From Rapana venosa (Eukaryota; Mollusca; Gastropoda; Neogastropoda; Muricidae), in assembly GCA_028751875.1 (NCBI GenBank), contig CM054145.1, positions 1,213,333 through 1,277,332 on the forward strand: DNA of 64,000 nt. The letters are read 5' to 3'. A model generated the notes under the pieces. That model was not told where the DNA came from. It ran no database searches and saw nothing but the letters and a program-made list of their open reading frames with translations. Made by a program: the position numbers and the translations under genes. Below are positions 1-12,545 of the stretch, in pieces (the first letter of the stretch is position 1; every line of letters begins with the position of its first letter).

Positions 1-45
1 GTGTGCAAATTTCAATCTCCCAGGTGGGATGAGTGAGTCAGAATG

Positions 46-72
46 CACACACACACACACACACACACACAC
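46..72. repeat. (AC)n microsatellite
   Basis: This is a pure dinucleotide run. Just before it, the segment around 27-40 reads like the GATGAGTGAGTG tail of the RTE element found at 38930-42131, so it may be the 3' end of another copy lying off the left edge. That last point is weak. Confidence 0.9.
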
Positions 73-295
73 CCTAGAGTGTTAAGCTGAAGAACACACA
101 ACAACAACTACGGTTCTTAACTCACTATGTGCCAGTATTGATATCGTATCTTTCGTCAGGTGCCTGTGTGCGGTGCCGGTAGATTCCACGCCTCCACCTC
201 TCCAGGTGTTACGCCGAGGTGCCTGTCTGCCTGCCATTGTCGGCCCTGTGACCACCCAGCCGTGACCGCTGCCATACAGTATTGTCAGGTGGCTG

Positions 296-387
296 TGGGG
301 GAGGGGGGGGGAGGAAGGTGGGGGGGGGGGGGTGCGGGGGGCGGAGGGGGGGGGGGGGGGTTGAAGGGGGGTAGGGGGTGGAGGTGG
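296..387 (+). repeat. G-rich tract
   Basis: The tract holds long G runs (up to 14) separated by short A/T/C interruptions. Many GGG runs are close together, so G-quadruplex formation is possible on the plus strand. Run lengths in such tracts are often mis-sequenced. Confidence 0.85.
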
Positions 388-450
388 ATTGTACTTTTCA
401 GGCACGTTCTGACGGTGGTTTTGTGGTTTGTTTTTTACACTGATGATCGT

Positions 451-452
451 CA

Positions 453-503
<51 letters not shown>
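451..503 (+). repeat. compound (GT)n(GA)n microsatellite
   Basis: A GT run passes directly into a GA run. Reading frames across this part of the window are artefacts of the repeat. Confidence 0.9.
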
Positions 504-505
<2 letters not shown>

Positions 506-738
506 GCTTTGACCAATTTATTGTCATTGCCCAAAGTGGCCTATTGACAAGGGGGGTTATACACCACTTTCTTTTGTAAATACAAATAAATACAAGAAAA
601 ATCACATGATGCATTTAACGTAATGAAAACCAAAAAAAACAAAAATAAGCTCTTATGAACGGATACCACTTTAAGCTCTGACGTAAACTCAGTTTCAAAC
701 TGAACACAAAGTAATAACAAGGATGAACAATAGGAACC

Positions 739-773
<35 letters not shown>

Positions 774-1252
774 CTGGCTGGCTCTTGATCCTTTATCTAT
801 CTGAATTTAATAAGAGGGAAAATGAGGAAAGAAAAAAAAAACCAAGAAAACAAGAACAAAATCTCGATCAAAATAAACACGATGATTAACTGCAAAAAGG
901 GCGATATGATTTGTTTGCTTTTTTGTGTCTCATTAAATTTTTTTGGAGTTATACCACAAGTATATTCCTTGCATAATCCTGCTTGACACAGCAGTGGGTC
1001 AGACTGCTATCAAGTCTGTGAATAATTGGCAGACCTCCATCCACCCTGCTCCCCTGGCAGCTGAGGATACCCCACTAAGCAAGGGGTGGGTACCCCAGAG
1101 GGGAATGGGGTTACAGCCATGGAGGTGACCTGACCACACCCTTGAGAGTTATTATAGAGATTCCTCCTCGCAATTATGTCCTTCCTCTGTGCGATATATG
1201 CCTTAGGCGTTTGCATAGATATGCACTGGTAAGTGAAAGTATGCGAGGGTTA
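504..1252. other. unassigned intergenic DNA
   Basis: This is AT-rich sequence with a (GA)n run at 743-769. No coding similarity, RNA gene or transposon terminus was recognised. The stretch near 985-1135 has more balanced composition but reads as no known protein in any frame. Confidence 0.5.
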
Positions 1253-1352
1253 AGTGTGTGTGTGTGTGTACGCACGTATGCGTTTGTTTGTGTGTGTGTG
1301 TGTACGCATGTATGCGTTTGTTGTGTGTGTGTGTATGCGCACATGTGCGCGC
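1253..1352 (+). repeat. GT-rich repeat with a ~40-bp higher-order unit
   Basis: GT runs are separated by near-identical spacers of the type ACGCACGTATGCGTTTG, present two to three times. The microsatellite therefore has a second, longer period. Confidence 0.75.
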
Positions 1353-1805
1353 ATGCACATGTTTAAGTATGAACCCACTTGCATGTATGGGTGCTGGTGT
1401 GCAAATGCGAGGGCAACCGACTGGTTGACAAAATATGAAGGAACAGAACACAAACTGATCGAGTCATGTTCCGTCTGTTCTGGGATTAAAATAGCTTGGT
1501 TGTTTTCTCTCAGAAATTGTAGACATTTGATGAAGTCTTACTTTCCACTTCTCATTTACTGTTACATTTTGGTTTTAATGCAAGCATTTCAGATACAAAC
1601 CATTTCTCAAGAGTCCTGTTATAATTAGGCATGCATTGTGTGTTATTTCAGTGGTGTAATTATTTAAACTGTCTCTAGCTTCGATTCCTCCCGCCAGATC
1701 AAAATTCCCCACGTGATAAGATTTTCCTATCTGGACCCACTAATATCCACATTGCTTGTGAGTGTGAGTGTGCGAGTGTGTGCGTGAAATGAAAATGAAC
1801 AAAAA
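1353..1805. other. unassigned intergenic DNA
   Basis: This is mixed-composition sequence with no recognised gene or element. Confidence 0.4.
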
Positions 1806-2351
1806 TACACACACACACAACCACACACACAACCACACACACACAAGCACACACAACACACCACAACCACCACACCACCACACCACCACCACCACCACCA
1901 CCACACACACACAACCACACACCACACAACACAACCACACACACACACCCACACACACAAAAACACACAACCAACACACACACACAACCACACACACACC
2001 ACACAAACACACACACACAACCACACACACACACACACAACACACACACACACACCACACACACACCACCACACACAACCACACCACACAACCAACACAC
2101 AACACACAACACACCACACACACACAACCACACACAACACAACACACACCACACAACCACCACACACACACCAACACCACACAACCACACACAACCAACA
2201 CACACACACAACCCACACACACAACCCACACAACCCCAACCCCACACCACACACAACCACACACACACACAACCACACACACCCACAACACACCACACAA
2301 CAACCCACAACCACACCACACACACAACCACACACACACCACAACCACACA

Positions 2352-2382
<31 letters not shown>

Positions 2383-2524
2383 CCACACACACAACACACA
2401 CACCAACAACCACACCACACACCCAACCACACACACACACACACACCACACACACACCACACACACACACCACACACACACCACAACACACACCACACAA
2501 CACACCACAAAACACACACCACAA

Positions 2525-2555
<31 letters not shown>

Positions 2556-2693
2556 CACAACACACACACACCCCAACACCACACACAACCACAACCCACA
2601 CACACACACCACAACCCACACACACACACCACACACACACCACACACACACACAACCACACACACACACACACACACACACACCACACACACC
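1806..2693 (+). repeat. ~890-bp A/C-only low-complexity tract
   Basis: The plus strand is almost wholly A and C: CACACA runs irregularly broken by CCA, CAACC and CCCA. There are essentially no G or T bases over nearly 0.9 kb. Long open frames on both strands (Thr/His/Pro one way, Val/Cys/Trp/Gly the other) exist only because the tract cannot form stop codons; they are not genes. The irregular C and A doublings could be old repeat decay or homopolymer error in the consensus. Confidence 0.9.
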
Positions 2694-3289
2694 AGGCTCA
2701 CAGGCGTGTGCACGCACATACACAAGTCATGAAACGAAGCGTAGCATGTAAAATACCCATCATTTATTTATTTATAGTATCTACTAAAAAGCAACTGTAT
2801 TCATAGCATAGACATGCAAAAACACTTTAAACATAATTCAAAATATAAACACATTCAAACATTTTTCAGGATTTTTTTTTTTTTTTTACAAAAAATTACA
2901 TTTCAACAACAGCTTAAAAAAATTTCAATATTCCATTCCATTTCAGGTCTGTACAATTCAAAAGACCTTTTAAAAAAACCAACGAGGGAAAAAAACACCA
3001 AAAGAAAAATAGTCCAACTATCAGAACACAACTATTTCTAAGAATATGCTATCCTGCCAACAGTAATCACACACACACACACACACTCGCTCTCTCTCTC
3101 CCACTACCCACACTACATTGAAATCACACATGCACACACTTCTACACATAAAACTACACACACACTTCAACACACCACACTTAAAAATCACACGCACTTC
3201 TACACATTTAAAATCACACACTAAGTTCAACACACACATGATATCAAACAAATGGCAATCAGGAAAAAAATGGAACCATATACTTTGCA
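2694..3289. other. AT-rich intergenic DNA with AATAAA signals on the minus strand
   Basis: Overlapping TTTATT motifs at 2763-2772 are AATAAA polyadenylation signals if read on the minus strand. Nothing coding is seen. Confidence 0.4.
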
Positions 3290-3639
3290 CATTATAGTCA
3301 ACTCTATACAGCATCTTTTACATCATTTTTGCCAACACATAGGTGTCGGTGTTGCTGTAAAATCTGCAATGGTCTACACACTGTAGACCAATACACAGAT
3401 CTGCCAGCAACACAACTAATGCCATTCCCGACAAAGTTTTATATAAAAACAATTAGAAACCCAAAAGCCACTCGATCTGTTTTCAAAACACACACCACAC
3501 TCACAAAAAGAGAAAAAAACAATTTCATCTCATTAAACGAACTAATAAAGGAAAACACACACACGGACAAAAATACATTACACACACACCACAAAAAGAA
3601 AACTTAAACCACACACACACTGAAAGAACAAAAATCTCA

Positions 3640-4015
3640 CACACTCAAAATACCTCAAATCACACACACACACACACTACCTCAAATCACACACACCAAA
3701 AAGAAAAACCTCAAATCACACACACCAAAAAGAAAAACCTCAAATCACACACACCCAAAAGAAAAACCTCAAACCACACACACACACCCCAAAAAAGAAA
3801 AACCTCAAATCACACAAACAACCCCCCTCCAAAAAACGAAAAACCTCTAATCACACACACACGCAATACCTCAAATCACACACACACCCTGAAAAAGAAA
3901 AACCTCAAATCACACACACCCAAAAGAAAAACCTCAAATCACACCCCAAAAAGAACAAATCACACCCCCAAAAAGAAAAACCTCAAATCACACACACGCA
4001 CAAAAGAAAAATACT
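3640..4015 (+). repeat. ~30-36-bp minisatellite inside the array
   Basis: Tandem copies of ACCTCAAATCACACACACC followed by AAAAAGAAAA, about ten units of variable length. It lies between the first and second copies of the large unit. Confidence 0.75.
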
Positions 4016-6989
4016 CACACAAACCAAACAGGAATAAATTTTAAAATGTCACACTCACTCTGTCTCCTATCCACATCAGTGAAGTCAACATTATACAGCA
4101 TTCATCTGGTACATCATTTATCCTGACAACACTGATGTCAAAGTTGCTGTAAAATCTGCAATGGACTACAAATAAATTGTAAACCAGTGCACATCTGCCA
4201 GCAACACAAACTAATACCATTCCTAATAATATCAAAAGGATCTGATTTTTTCAGCTAACATATTGTGATCTATGTCACAATCAGTCATAAAAATACAATT
4301 TAAACAATCTTACATAAGCATCTATTCATGCTACACTATAATCCAAATTTTTTTTTTTTAAACACTTGCATAAAAACCAGACTCAAATGCCAAAACTGAT
4401 GTCATTCATTCAGATCATTTTCAAACATAATTTTAAAAAATAATTTAATCAGATAAACATTTCAAACATATAAACGTTCACGTTCAACAAAGATTTGTTC
4501 AAAACATTCTTATAACAAGCCAACATCAGAGGACCATCTAAAAAAACAACAACAACAAAATAAAGCCAACACCACATTTCTTTAGGTCCTTGTAATCGAG
4601 ATGTTATATTTTTTTTAAATTCCAACAAACAAATTCAAAAGAAAACTTGAAAAAAAAAATTACACACCCATCAACAAAGATCTTTCAAAAGCAAGCTCTC
4701 TCTTCATAAGCGATTCTACAAATAGCATTCTCTGATATTGGGAAACAAATCTTTTAGTACCAAAAAAACATTTTTAAGTTTTAAAAAAACAACCAACTTC
4801 AAATTCTCTACATCCATCTTTGCCAAGGTCCTGCTGACCTCATTCATTTAACCCAACTTCTGACTTTTGTAACTAATCTCACTCTCGCCAATTCCCCCTA
4901 CACAGTCATACATTTATAAATGAGCACTCGCATGCATACAACACACACACACACCTACAGAAAAAAATCACAAACACCAAAATGAAAATATTTTAAATCG
5001 CCCACACATGCATACACACACACATACACACACAGAGAGAAAAAATCACACACACACACCAAAATGAACAACTTTAAAATCACCCACATGCACACAACAA
5101 TGCACACAAAATAGAACACAAACCAATAGGAAAAAAAACCACACACACAGCATTTTTGATAATCATTTTTCCTGACACACACACACACACACACGTCAGT
5201 GTTGCTGTAAAATCTGCAGTGGTCTACACACTGTAGACCAGTACACAGATCTGCCAGCAACACAAACTAATGCCATTCCTGATAAATGATACGATTTGTT
5301 TTTACAGCTAAATTTCATTGACCAAAAAAAAAATAACACTCACTCCGTTTTCTAGTCCTAGTAACACAAAGTCATCATCAGAGTTCAAGTCATGGCATTC
5401 TTTCTGGATAACAATCCAATATTGAAAAAAAAAAAAAAAAAACCGCAACATCACTTCTAAACAAATTCCAAAATAAAATAATGCATAAAAAAAGTTGGTG
5501 AAAGAGAAAACCACAATCACATCCTCCCCAACCTAAAAGGCAATTTCAGAACCAAGCTTTTGCTTTTTGAGTAAATTCTGGTTCTACAAAATTAATAGTC
5601 TGATATTGAAAAAAAAATTATAAAGAAAAAAACATGGGGGAAAACTTCACATTCTCTCCATCAGCCATCCATCTCTCCCAAGGTCATACTGACCTCAATC
5701 TTTTAACCAGACTTCTGGGTTTAAAAAAATAAACAAAAAATTTCAGTTTAAGTAATCTAAAAATAAAATATATCCACTAATCTCACACATTTCCCCTTCA
5801 CAATGACATATTTATGAATAAGCACACGCATGCCAGCAACACACGCACACACACACACAGGGAAAAAGCAACTCATGCACACACCAAAAGGGGACACACA
5901 CGCACGCACGCACGCACGCACGCATTGTCATTACAGTCAACATTACACAGCATTATCTTTTATAATGATCATTTTTCCTGACACACACACAGATGTCAGT
6001 GTTGCTGTAAAATCTGCAGTGGTCTACACACTGTAGACAGTACACAGATCTGCCAGCAACACACAAACTAATGCCATTGATAAAATAAATTCCCCAAACA
6101 AAAGCCATTTCTAAACTTATGACATTCCTGATAAAATCAAAGGCCATCAAATATTTGGTTTTTAACTTAATTTCATTGACCCAAAAAAAAAACCCACCAT
6201 TTTCTAGTCCTAGTTACCAAAGTGAGTTCATTTCATGACATTCTTTTGGGGGAAATTCTAATACTGCAGGATTTTCCCCAGTCCTTGTAATTGAAAATAA
6301 AAATCACCTCATTTCCAAAACAACAAATTCCAAAACAAAATTATGTCCCCCACCCCACCCCACCCCAAAAAGCCCCAACAACGTCACTAACTCATTTGTA
6401 AACAACAAATTCCAAAATAAAATGTTTCTAAATAAATTCCAAAATAAATATGTCCAAAAAAAAACAACCAACCCAACCCCAGACATTAACTCATTTCTAA
6501 ACAAATTCCAAAATAAAATCCAAAATAAAAAACGTTAATTCATTTCTAAACAACAAATTCCAAAATAAAATTATGTCTAAAAAAACCAAACTGATTTCAG
6601 AGCCAAGCTTTTGCTTTGTTATGTAAATCTCTGGTTCTACAAATAACAGTCTCCGATATTGAAAAAACCCAAAAAAACCATGGGTTTTAAACTTCATTCT
6701 CTTCATCCATCTTTCCTAAAGTCATACTGACCTCATTCTTTCAACCAGACTAAGATTTTTTTAAAAAATTAAACGAAAAGCAAAATGAAACAAAATTGGT
6801 AATGAATAAAAAAAATGTTCAGTCACAATTTCCCCTTCATAATAAGCACATGCATGAAAAAACGCACACACAGGGGGGGGGGGTGGGGGGGGAAAGACAC
6901 ACATACACCACCCACACCAGCACCACACTCCAAAAGGACACACACACACACACACACAGAAAGAAAGCAAATCTGTCACACACACAGGG

Positions 6990-7620
6990 GTGGAAAAAGA
7001 AAATCCTCACACACACACACACACACACAGGGAGGGGGGGAAGCAAGCACACACACACACACACACACAGGGAGGGAAAGTAAGTCTCTCACACACACAC
7101 ACACACAGGGAGGGGGGAAGCAAGCACACACACACACACACACACAGGGAGGGAAAGTAAGTCTCTCACACACACACACACACAGGGAGGGGGGGAAGCA
7201 AGCACACACACACACACACACAGGGAGGGAAAGTAAGTCTCTCACACACACACACACACAGGGAGGGGGGGAAGCAAGCACACACACACACACACACCAG
7301 GGGGGGAAAGTAAGTCTCTCACACACACACACACACACAGGGAGGGGGGGAAGCAAGCACACACACACACACACACACAGGGGGGGAAAGTAAGTCTCTC
7401 ACACACACACACACACAGGGAGGGGGGGAAGCAAGCACACACACACACACACACACAGGGGGGGAAAGTAAGTCTCTCACACACACACACACACAGGGAG
7501 GGGGGGAAGCAAGCACACACACACACACACACACAGGGGGGAAAGTAAGTCTCTCACACACACACACACACAGGGAGGGGGGGAAGCAAGCACACACACA
7601 CACACACACACACAGGGGGA
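6990..7620 (+). repeat. ~78-80-bp minisatellite of AC runs and G-rich spacers
   Basis: Each unit has two AC runs joined by two alternating spacers, GGGAGGGGGGGAAGCAAGC and GGGAGGGAAAGTAAGTCTCT. About seven units are present. It sits inside the larger tandem array and explains the long interval between the copies at 5998 and 7741. Open frames on both strands here are repeat artefacts. Confidence 0.9.
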
Positions 7621-9429
7621 GAAAAATCACACATGGGGAAAAAATCACACACACACACACACACACACTCATTACAGTCAACATTATACAACATTCATCT
7701 TTGATAATATTTTATCCTGACACACACACACACAGACGTCAGTGTTGCTGTAAAATCTGCAATGGACTACACACTGTAGACCAGTACACAATTTGCCATC
7801 ATCACACAAAAACAAATGCTCCATTTGGTTATCTTTTTAAAAACACTCTGAAGTTATGAAAAAAATCTTACACATAAACAAATTTTCTATTACAGCCAAC
7901 ATACAAGTCAAGGCTCTTTTCTCAAAACTCAATTAGTATTTTATAATGTTCCTTGTAAAATTTTAAAAAACCATTATCACATATCAAAGATAAAGTAAAA
8001 TAACAGATTTAAAAGATAAATCAAATTCAAAGAAAAGGCAATTCAGAACAGCTTTTGCTTTAAGTATTCTGGTTCTACAAAATTAATAGCAGTCTGTATT
8101 GAAAAAAATCAGAAAAAACTTGGGAAATTCACATTCTTCTCAGCATCCATTTTCAGGTCATACAACACAATCTTTTACAGACTTTGGTTTAAAAAAAAAG
8201 AAGAACAATCGAAATAAAATATCATATCTCCATTTTCCCTTCAAGTATATTTTGATAGCACTGATGTCAGAACACACGTGACACACCAGGGAAAAAGAAC
8301 TTATGCACAACAAGAGGAAAAAAAAAAATCACACAACTGCATGCAGCACTCACACATACGCACTCTCCCAGTCTCAGTCAACATACACAACATATAATAT
8401 TTCCTACACACACACAGATGTCAGGTTGCGTAAAATTGCGGGCTACCACTGAGACAGTACACTTGCAGCATCATAACATGCCTGATAAAAAATTACAAAA
8501 AAACATCTAAACATGACATCGTAAATAGGCACAATTATTTATTCACATTTCATTTACAAAAAAAAAAAAATTTCTAGTCTAGTACGAAAGGAGTTATTTC
8601 AGACATTTTGGGGGAAATTTAATACGCAGGATTCCCCAGTCTTGTCATGGAAAAAAAAAAAAAAACTCATTCCAACAACAATCAAAAAATTATGCCCCAC
8701 CCACCAAATATAAACCCAAATTCCTTGATAGTTCATTTAAACTCAAAATTCCAAATAAAATGATGTCCAAAAAAACCAAATGTCATTAACTAGTTTTAAT
8801 AAATTCCAAATAAATATGTCCCAAAAAAACAACAAACCCAACCCCAGATAAAATCAAAATATTCAAAGAAAAAAAAATACACCATCACTGACTTCAAAGT
8901 ATGTCGACAACCAAGATTTCCCTTGGTAAGTAGTCATTACAGAGCTTTTCCTATAAACTATGCACATCAAAATAGAATACAGCATTCATCTTTTACATGT
9001 AACCTAATTAATATTGATGTCAAAAGTTACCGTAAAATCTGCAACAATCTAGAAATTGTAGACCAGTACACCAGATTTGCAACACTATTCATGCTAACAT
9101 CTTAACTTTTGTCATTTTCTACAACATTGTATCGTAACACTAATGAAATTCAAAACATGGACAATAAAATGGCAGCACTAGCAACCAACAATTATAGTAG
9201 CATTTATGTAATTGCATGTTCTACTTGACCCCCCCAAAAAAAAATCACATAACACAAATGCCAAAAAAACTTTTGCAGTGGTTTCACAACATTATATAAT
9301 ACCGATGCAAATTGTACGACTAGAGACTGCATCTGCTTTTCCATAACACTATTTTCTGCTTTAAAAAAAAAAGGGTGCTTTGACATCAGTATCGTCATAC
9401 TGATGGAATACAAAATTTTAAAGCATTAC

Positions 9430-10450
9430 ACTGATGACTTTTATAACTGCTTTTTCCGCAGAAAAAGCAAAATCTCGCTTTTCTTATAACTGCTTTTTAG
9501 CTTCAGAAATACAAGGAGGCAACTTCTATGCTGACTTCATTACAGCCTATATCAGAGATGATTTTTTTCAAGGCAAAAACCCCCAAATCCTAGAATGTAC
9601 AGAGTGCCTTTACAAAAAGGTAACTTTGCACCAATTTTATAACAGGCCATAATGGTGAAATTGTAAAACACCACACACACAAAACCAACAACGCTATACA
9701 CAAAACCAATTTACAGCACACCTTTTTTGGGGGGTCACTGCAGTTGTACGTCACTAAATTCAAAAGAATTTGTGCCGATTTTAGACGGCCTATGATTGGC
9801 AATGAAACTGAACAGCCAAACTAAACAATTTACATGGCACACATTTTGTAAACTGCATGTATTTTTTTTTTTAAATACAATGAGGCAATTTTTGTACCAA
9901 TTTCATAATGTACATTGATGATGGAAATTTTAAAACACACACAAAACACACAAAACCACACACAAAATCAAATTTCCAAAGCACTTATATTGGTACTGCA
10001 TTTCTACTTCAAACATTACAAATACACTATGTGCGACAATTTGATAGCAGCCCGTGTTGATAAAAAAATTTTACAAACAAACCACACACTCACACCATAA
10101 CAAAAACAAACGACAGGTACAGAACACCAATTTTGACAGCTACATTTCTTTCTAAATATTACAAGTACTCTGTGCCAATTTTTAAACGGCCTTTATTGGC
10201 TGTGGAATTTTTTTTTCTTTTTAATTCCAGATCGACTATTATGGAACTATGTTTCTACTTCAGAAAATACAAAGTACACAACTTGAGTTGATGTCATAAC
10301 ATAGTTTTAAAAAACAACCAAACCACATTTAAAGAGCGCCAATCACTTTGGTGATTGCATTTCTACTTTAAAAAATTCAACTACACAATTTTTTTCCCCA
10401 CAATTTTTGTGCTGATTTCATTGCAGCCCACATTGGGGACTGAATACCAG
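9430..10450 (+). repeat. diverged tandem repeat, ~110-190-bp unit, about 8 copies
   Basis: A recurring pattern reads: GCATTTCTACTTCAAA, an ATACAA motif, ACAATTTGTGCCGATTT, CATAACGGCCTATATTGG, then GGAAATTTTAAAACA. Recognisable copies start near 9495, 9600, 9735, 9850, 9990, 10140, 10250 and 10355. No frame is conserved between copies. Confidence 0.6.
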
Positions 10451-10656
10451 TGGTATACTATTGCATTGATTTGCTTGTGGCACCACACATTCCCTTACCA
10501 CACACACACCTCTCTCTCTGTCCCTCCTCCCCGTGTCCTACTGTCCTGAACATGCTTTCTGAACTACCCTACCCTTTTCTACTCAAAATCCCTTTTTTTT
10601 AAAAATATCCTCACACGCTCAACGCCTTTTAAAAAATGGTCTCTGACCCACTAAGT

Positions 10657-10762
10657 ACACACACACACACCACACCACACACACACACACACACACACAC
10701 CACACCACACACACCACCCCACACCACCACCACACACCACCACCACCACCACCACCACCACC

Positions 10763-10793
<31 letters not shown>

Positions 10794-10798
10794 CACAC
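10657..10798 (+). repeat. CA/CCA low-complexity tract
   Basis: A shorter version of the A/C-only tract near the left end, with a (CCA)n core. Confidence 0.9.
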
Positions 10799-11009
10799 AG
10801 CCACTACTTTTCATTGCCATGATCGACAAATCACCAAGTGTCCTTACTCCAAAAAATATTTTAACATACCTTGCCCCTCTCCCAACCCACCTTACTGAAA
10901 ATCTTACCTCGAAAATGCCCTACCCATTTCTCTCCTGAACCTCTAAGGATAAGGTCACCACCACCATCCCCCCCCCCCACCCCCCCAAAAAAAAAAACCC
11001 CAAAAACCC

Positions 11010-11640
11010 CAGGGCATTTTGGAAGAACTAAAGAAACCTGAACTTCAAAGATGACAACCAAATCAAAAAACACCGAGATGACTGTTCCACTGTAGACTTA
11101 AGAATAAGCCGGACCAAAGGACAAACCAAACCATTTTGCAAGAACTAAAACCTGAACTGAACATGAAAACATAAAAAATTCAGAACATGGTTCTACAGGG
11201 CTCCTGAGAAAAAGCTGGATCATACGTCGAACATATCAAAGCATTTTGGAAGAACTAAAACCTGAATTTCAAAACTGCACATGAAAACAGAATCCAAAAT
11301 GCACAGCTAGAGATGTTCTTCAGAAGACTCCTAAGAAAAAGCTGGATCGAAATACGAACAAATCAAAGCATCTTGGAAGAACTAAGACCTGAACTTCAAA
11401 ACTGCAGAACAAACAAAATGCAGAACGTGGTTCTACAGAAGACTTGTTGGAAAAAGCTGGATTGGAGGACAAACAAACCAAAGCATTTTGTAAGAACCAA
11501 AACCTGAATTTCAAAACTGCTGATGAAAATAGAATGAAAAAAAATGCAGAGATGTGGTTGTACAGAGGACTAAGAAAATCGAAGCCTTTGGAAGAACTGA
11601 ACTTTCAGGCCTGGCTAGGAGAAGCAAAATGAACTATTTT
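11010..11640 (+). repeat. ~107-127-bp tandem repeat, about 5 copies
   Basis: The unit contains AAAAAGCTGGAT (near 11211, 11338 and 11453; diverged near 11106), CATTTTGGAAGAACTAAAAC, CTGAATTTCAAAACTGC and ATGTGGTTCTACAG. Spacing varies (107, 127, 115 bp), so no frame is kept, which argues against a repetitive protein. A further isolated unit is at 12415-12545. Confidence 0.75.
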
Positions 11641-11950
11641 GGATATCAGAGCCACCTTGTAACGAAGACTGTGCCTCAGGGCAAAATGGAGTGATGATGC
11701 TGAAAAACTACATCTACAGGACTGAGGGGATGGGGGCATTTTCAGACCCATAATTTGTGAAATTCGTTGCGTAATGAATGGATTGTGTTGCAAGTATTTT
11801 CACACGCCCATATCTTCCAGTTGTGGAAGTAATTTTCATTAACCCTCAGTTTTTTCTCTTTTAAGAAAATCTTGAATCGTTCAGCGGCTATCAAAAACGT
11901 CACCCACAGGTGAACAGTGTCAGCCTTTCCCATGGTATCTCACTGCCTTT

Positions 11951-12078
11951 GTGTCCACATGCGGGGCCAGGTATAAAACGCGTTAGTTCGTGTTGGGGTT
12001 AGCGTTAGGGTTAGTATTAAACGTCAACACGGGGAGAGGGTGGTTGGTTCAGATCTCCGTCTGAATGCATGTGGACAC
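11951..12078. repeat. short inverted-repeat element with telomere-like centre
   Basis: GTGTCCACATGC at 11951-11962 is matched by its exact reverse complement at 12067-12078, and similarity continues a few bases outward. The interior has GGGGTTAGCGTTAGGGTTAG near 11995-12014, resembling TTAGGG telomere repeats. It may be a small terminal-inverted-repeat (MITE-like) element; no target-site duplication was found. Confidence 0.5.
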
Positions 12079-12414
12079 AGCGGCATATCGACACAATGGT
12101 ATGTAGCTACAAGTTATAATTTACCCGTCTTACTAATACCAAGCTTTAAACTCAAAGCCAAGAAGATTAATTTACGGACGGAAACGTACCATTTACATTT
12201 TCAATGCTTAGGATCAAACAAATCAGCCGATGCTTCATGTACCCAAGACATTCAAGCAAGAACTGCTCCAGCTAAGTAAAGAATTGTTCATCTTACTTTT
12301 GGAACTTCATTTAAGAAATGAGCGCAAACTTAAAATTCTGTGAACAATAATTTGGCCTACTGTTTTATGTGGAAATGATGAACGGACTCAAAGCCGATAA
12401 AGACAAAATGAAAA

Positions 12415-12545
12415 GTGGAGATATGTCGTTCTACAAAAGTCTTAAGTTAAAGAAAAAGCTAGACCAAAAGACAAACAAAAGCATTCTGGAAGAACCAAAC
12501 AATGAACCTGAACTCCAAGGCCTAGTTAGGAAAATGAATTTTGGA
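12415..12545 (+). repeat. isolated copy of the 11.0-11.6 kb tandem unit
   Basis: It shares GTTCTACA, AAGAAAAAGCTAGACC, CATTCTGGAAGAACC and CCTGAACT in the same order as the array about 0.8 kb upstream. Confidence 0.65.

Larger units (their letters stand above)
3290..9400. repeat. decayed tandem array, unit roughly 0.6-1.0 kb, about 7 copies
   Basis: A conserved block (TTGCTGTAAAATCTGCAATG, then a hairpin, then CAGTACACAGATCTGCCAGC) begins near 3350, 4140, 5197, 5998, 7741, 8422 and 9020. Other parts of the unit recur in the same order: a CTTTTGCTTT...CTGGTTCTACAAA block near 5560, 6608 and 8050, and a GTCATACTGACCTCA block near 5682 and 6720 with a diverged copy near 4829. The hairpin is GGTCTACA-CAC-TGTAGACC, an 8-bp stem with a 3-nt loop, best kept at 3371-3389 and 5221-5239. 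Right-hand units are shorter and more degraded. No unit keeps an open frame and I do not recognise the family. Confidence 0.75.

Noticed and set aside
1699..2751. Overlapping open frames of about 330 residues on both strands
   Set aside because: They exist only because the tract is A/C-only and cannot form stop codons. They are Thr/His/Pro or Val/Cys/Trp homopolymer-like peptides with no family match.
3640..4015. Regularly spaced repeats considered as a CRISPR-like array
   Set aside because: The spacers are not unique, unit lengths vary, and the context is animal nuclear DNA; it is an ordinary minisatellite.
6815..7684. Open frames up to 192 residues on both strands
   Set aside because: They are translations of the AC/G-rich ~80-bp minisatellite.
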